Positions 63,297-64,000 of a DNA stretch of 64,000 bases are shown piece after piece. Source of the stretch: Arthrobacter citreus (GTDB lineage: Bacteria; Actinomycetota; Actinomycetes; Actinomycetales; Micrococcaceae); contig NZ_VTFV01000010.1 of NCBI RefSeq assembly GCF_009192745.1, positions 124,001 through 188,000 of the forward strand, written 5' to 3'. Made by a program: the position numbers and the translations under genes. Each line of letters starts with the position of its first letter. The first letter of the stretch is position 1. Below the pieces are notes generated by a model, which was not told the origin of the DNA, did not search any database, and saw nothing but the letters and a program-made list of their open reading frames with translations.

Positions 63297-63332
63297 GGCC
63301 GATGTAGTCCGTTGGCGGGGATTACATCGGCC
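63297..63332. terminator. Terminator hairpin
   Basis: 14-bp arms with one mismatch (63297-63310 and 63319-63332) around an 8-nt loop, between the convergent idonate dehydrogenase and HNH endonuclease genes. Confidence 0.7.
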
Positions 63333-63348
63333 GGGGACCGCGTCCAGC

Positions 63349-64000
63349 TCACGGGTTGCCCGGCAGGGATGGTGCCGTCGAGATGTGGGTGTGCCCGGTG
63401 GGCGTCGTTGTTCGGACGGTGTGCCGGGTTGCCGGTCCGTGTGGTGCGGACCGGGGTGCGGCCGCAATCTCTGCTGCGTCAATCCGGGCCGAAGAACCTG
63501 GAGCTCTTATGGTTGCTGCGCTCCAGCCAGGTGCTTCCTTGGCCTGATTGCAGGCTTCGCAGAGTCCCTGACCGTTGGTGTAGCTGGTGGGCCCGCCTTC
63601 TGCATGTGGCTGGATGTGGTCGATGTGCCGGATCGGTGCGTCGCACCACGGTGTGCGGCAGGTTTGGTCCCGTGTGCGGATCAGCCGTGCCAGCCCGGCG
63701 GGGAACGCGCGGGCCTTGGATTCCATCGCGGTCAGTTCCCCGGACAGCGGGTCCAGGTACAGGCGGCGCAGACTCACCAAAGACGCATGCTCCTGCGCTG
63801 GCTCCACGGTTGGGTCGGGGGCCGGTTCTGGTCCCACCGACGGTTCCGGTTCCGGTTCCGGTCCGGGCCGTACTGGAGCGTCCCGTCTAGAGCTTTCCGT
63901 GTCCGACGATGCCTCCCGGCATTTACCGGTATCCAGCGCGGAGCGGACCAGCTCCCGCCCCCAGACGCCGGGAACGATGCCGTAACCGGGGAAGTACGCG
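63349..64000 (-). CDS. DUF222-HNH endonuclease, 5'-truncated by the window edge
   Basis: Only the C-terminal ~217 residues are inside the window; the frame stays open to position 64000, so the gene begins beyond it. The HNH domain is intact: T-C-R-T-P-W-C, I-R-H-I-D-H-I-Q-P-H, G-L-C-E-A-C-N-Q-A-K. The visible N-terminal part reads P-G-Y-G-I-V-P-G-V-W-G-R-E-L-V, as in DUF222-HNH proteins, which occur in many copies in actinobacteria. A Pro/Glu-rich insert separates the two regions. A GTG at 63837 is an internal codon, not the start. Confidence 0.8.
   Translation of the reverse strand, partial: AYFPGYGIVPGVWGRELVRSALDTGKCREASSDTESSRRDAPVRPGPEPEPEPSVGPEPAPDPTVEPAQEHASLVSLRRLYLDPLSGELTAMESKARAFPAGLARLIRTRDQTCRTPWCDAPIRHIDHIQPHAEGGPTSYTNGQGLCEACNQAKEAPGWSAATIRAPGSSARIDAAEIAAAPRSAPHGPATRHTVRTTTPTGHTHISTAPSLPGNP

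Noticed and set aside
63837-63839. GTG at 63837 as the start of a 162-residue HNH protein
   Set aside because: The frame stays open to the window edge and the upstream translation matches the DUF222-HNH pattern, so this is an internal codon.

Overview
The window is strongly G+C-rich, densely coded DNA from a high-GC Gram-positive bacterium. A member of the Actinomycetota is clear, and an Arthrobacter-like Micrococcaceae is likely. The reasons are frequent GTG and TTG starts, a SigK/RskA-type sigma/anti-sigma pair, a class F sortase, a CE1759-type FMN reductase, a DUF222-HNH endonuclease and a type III polyketide synthase operon. The genus is inferred. No rRNA, tRNA, CRISPR array, transposase or prophage gene was seen, so this looks like ordinary chromosome rich in catabolic and envelope functions.

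Layout. 1-6.2 kb: a secreted alpha/beta hydrolase, a small exported protein, a zinc alcohol dehydrogenase, and a TetR-DHA2 efflux operon behind a perfect dyad operator, closed by a 60-bp perfect palindrome. 6.2-10.7 kb: a ferritin-like/VIT1 metal transporter, and an acyl-CoA ligase plus AI-2E-type permease operon preceded by a tiny overlapping leader ORF. 10.8-16.2 kb: an XRE-cupin regulator with a GH38 alpha-mannosidase, and a flavin monooxygenase. 16.2-20.6 kb: a ureohydrolase coupled to a ThDP enzyme (possibly the end of an arginine transaminase pathway), and a CPA1 antiporter with a second leader ORF. 20.6-23.7 kb: a type III PKS, methyltransferase and flavin hydroxylase operon in the order of a phenolic-lipid (srsABC-like) cluster. 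23.9-29 kb: an MHS transporter, a LysR regulator and the valine-catabolic pair mmsB-mmsA.

29-40 kb: CtaG, DUF503, a ThDP enzyme, Tex, an HAD phosphatase with an orphan Vsr, L-asparaginase, a YegP-like protein and a flavin dehydrogenase. 40-44 kb: an envelope-stress module made of a SigK-like sigma factor, RskA-like anti-sigma factor, CHRD surface protein and class F sortase. 44-51 kb: assorted oxidoreductases, a metal-dependent cyclase divergent from a third ThDP enzyme, an SRPBCC/DUF4166 pair and a MarR regulator. 51-54.5 kb: a SWIM-SNF2 helicase.

54.6-59.3 kb is a reactive-sulfur island. It holds a TauE permease fused to a large cysteine-bearing tail, a rhodanese-TauE operon, and a persulfide dioxygenase-rhodanese. 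Four near-identical ATACCCC-NN-GGGGTAT boxes link these three units as one regulon, but no CsoR/CstR repressor gene is in the window. 59.3-63.3 kb is an L-idonate/D-gluconate catabolic cassette (kinase, permease, 5-keto-gluconate reductase, idonate dehydrogenase). The right edge cuts a DUF222-HNH gene.

Three convergent gene pairs share a 4-bp stop-codon overlap, and many intergenic gaps between convergent genes carry bidirectional hairpins. This shows how compact the region is.
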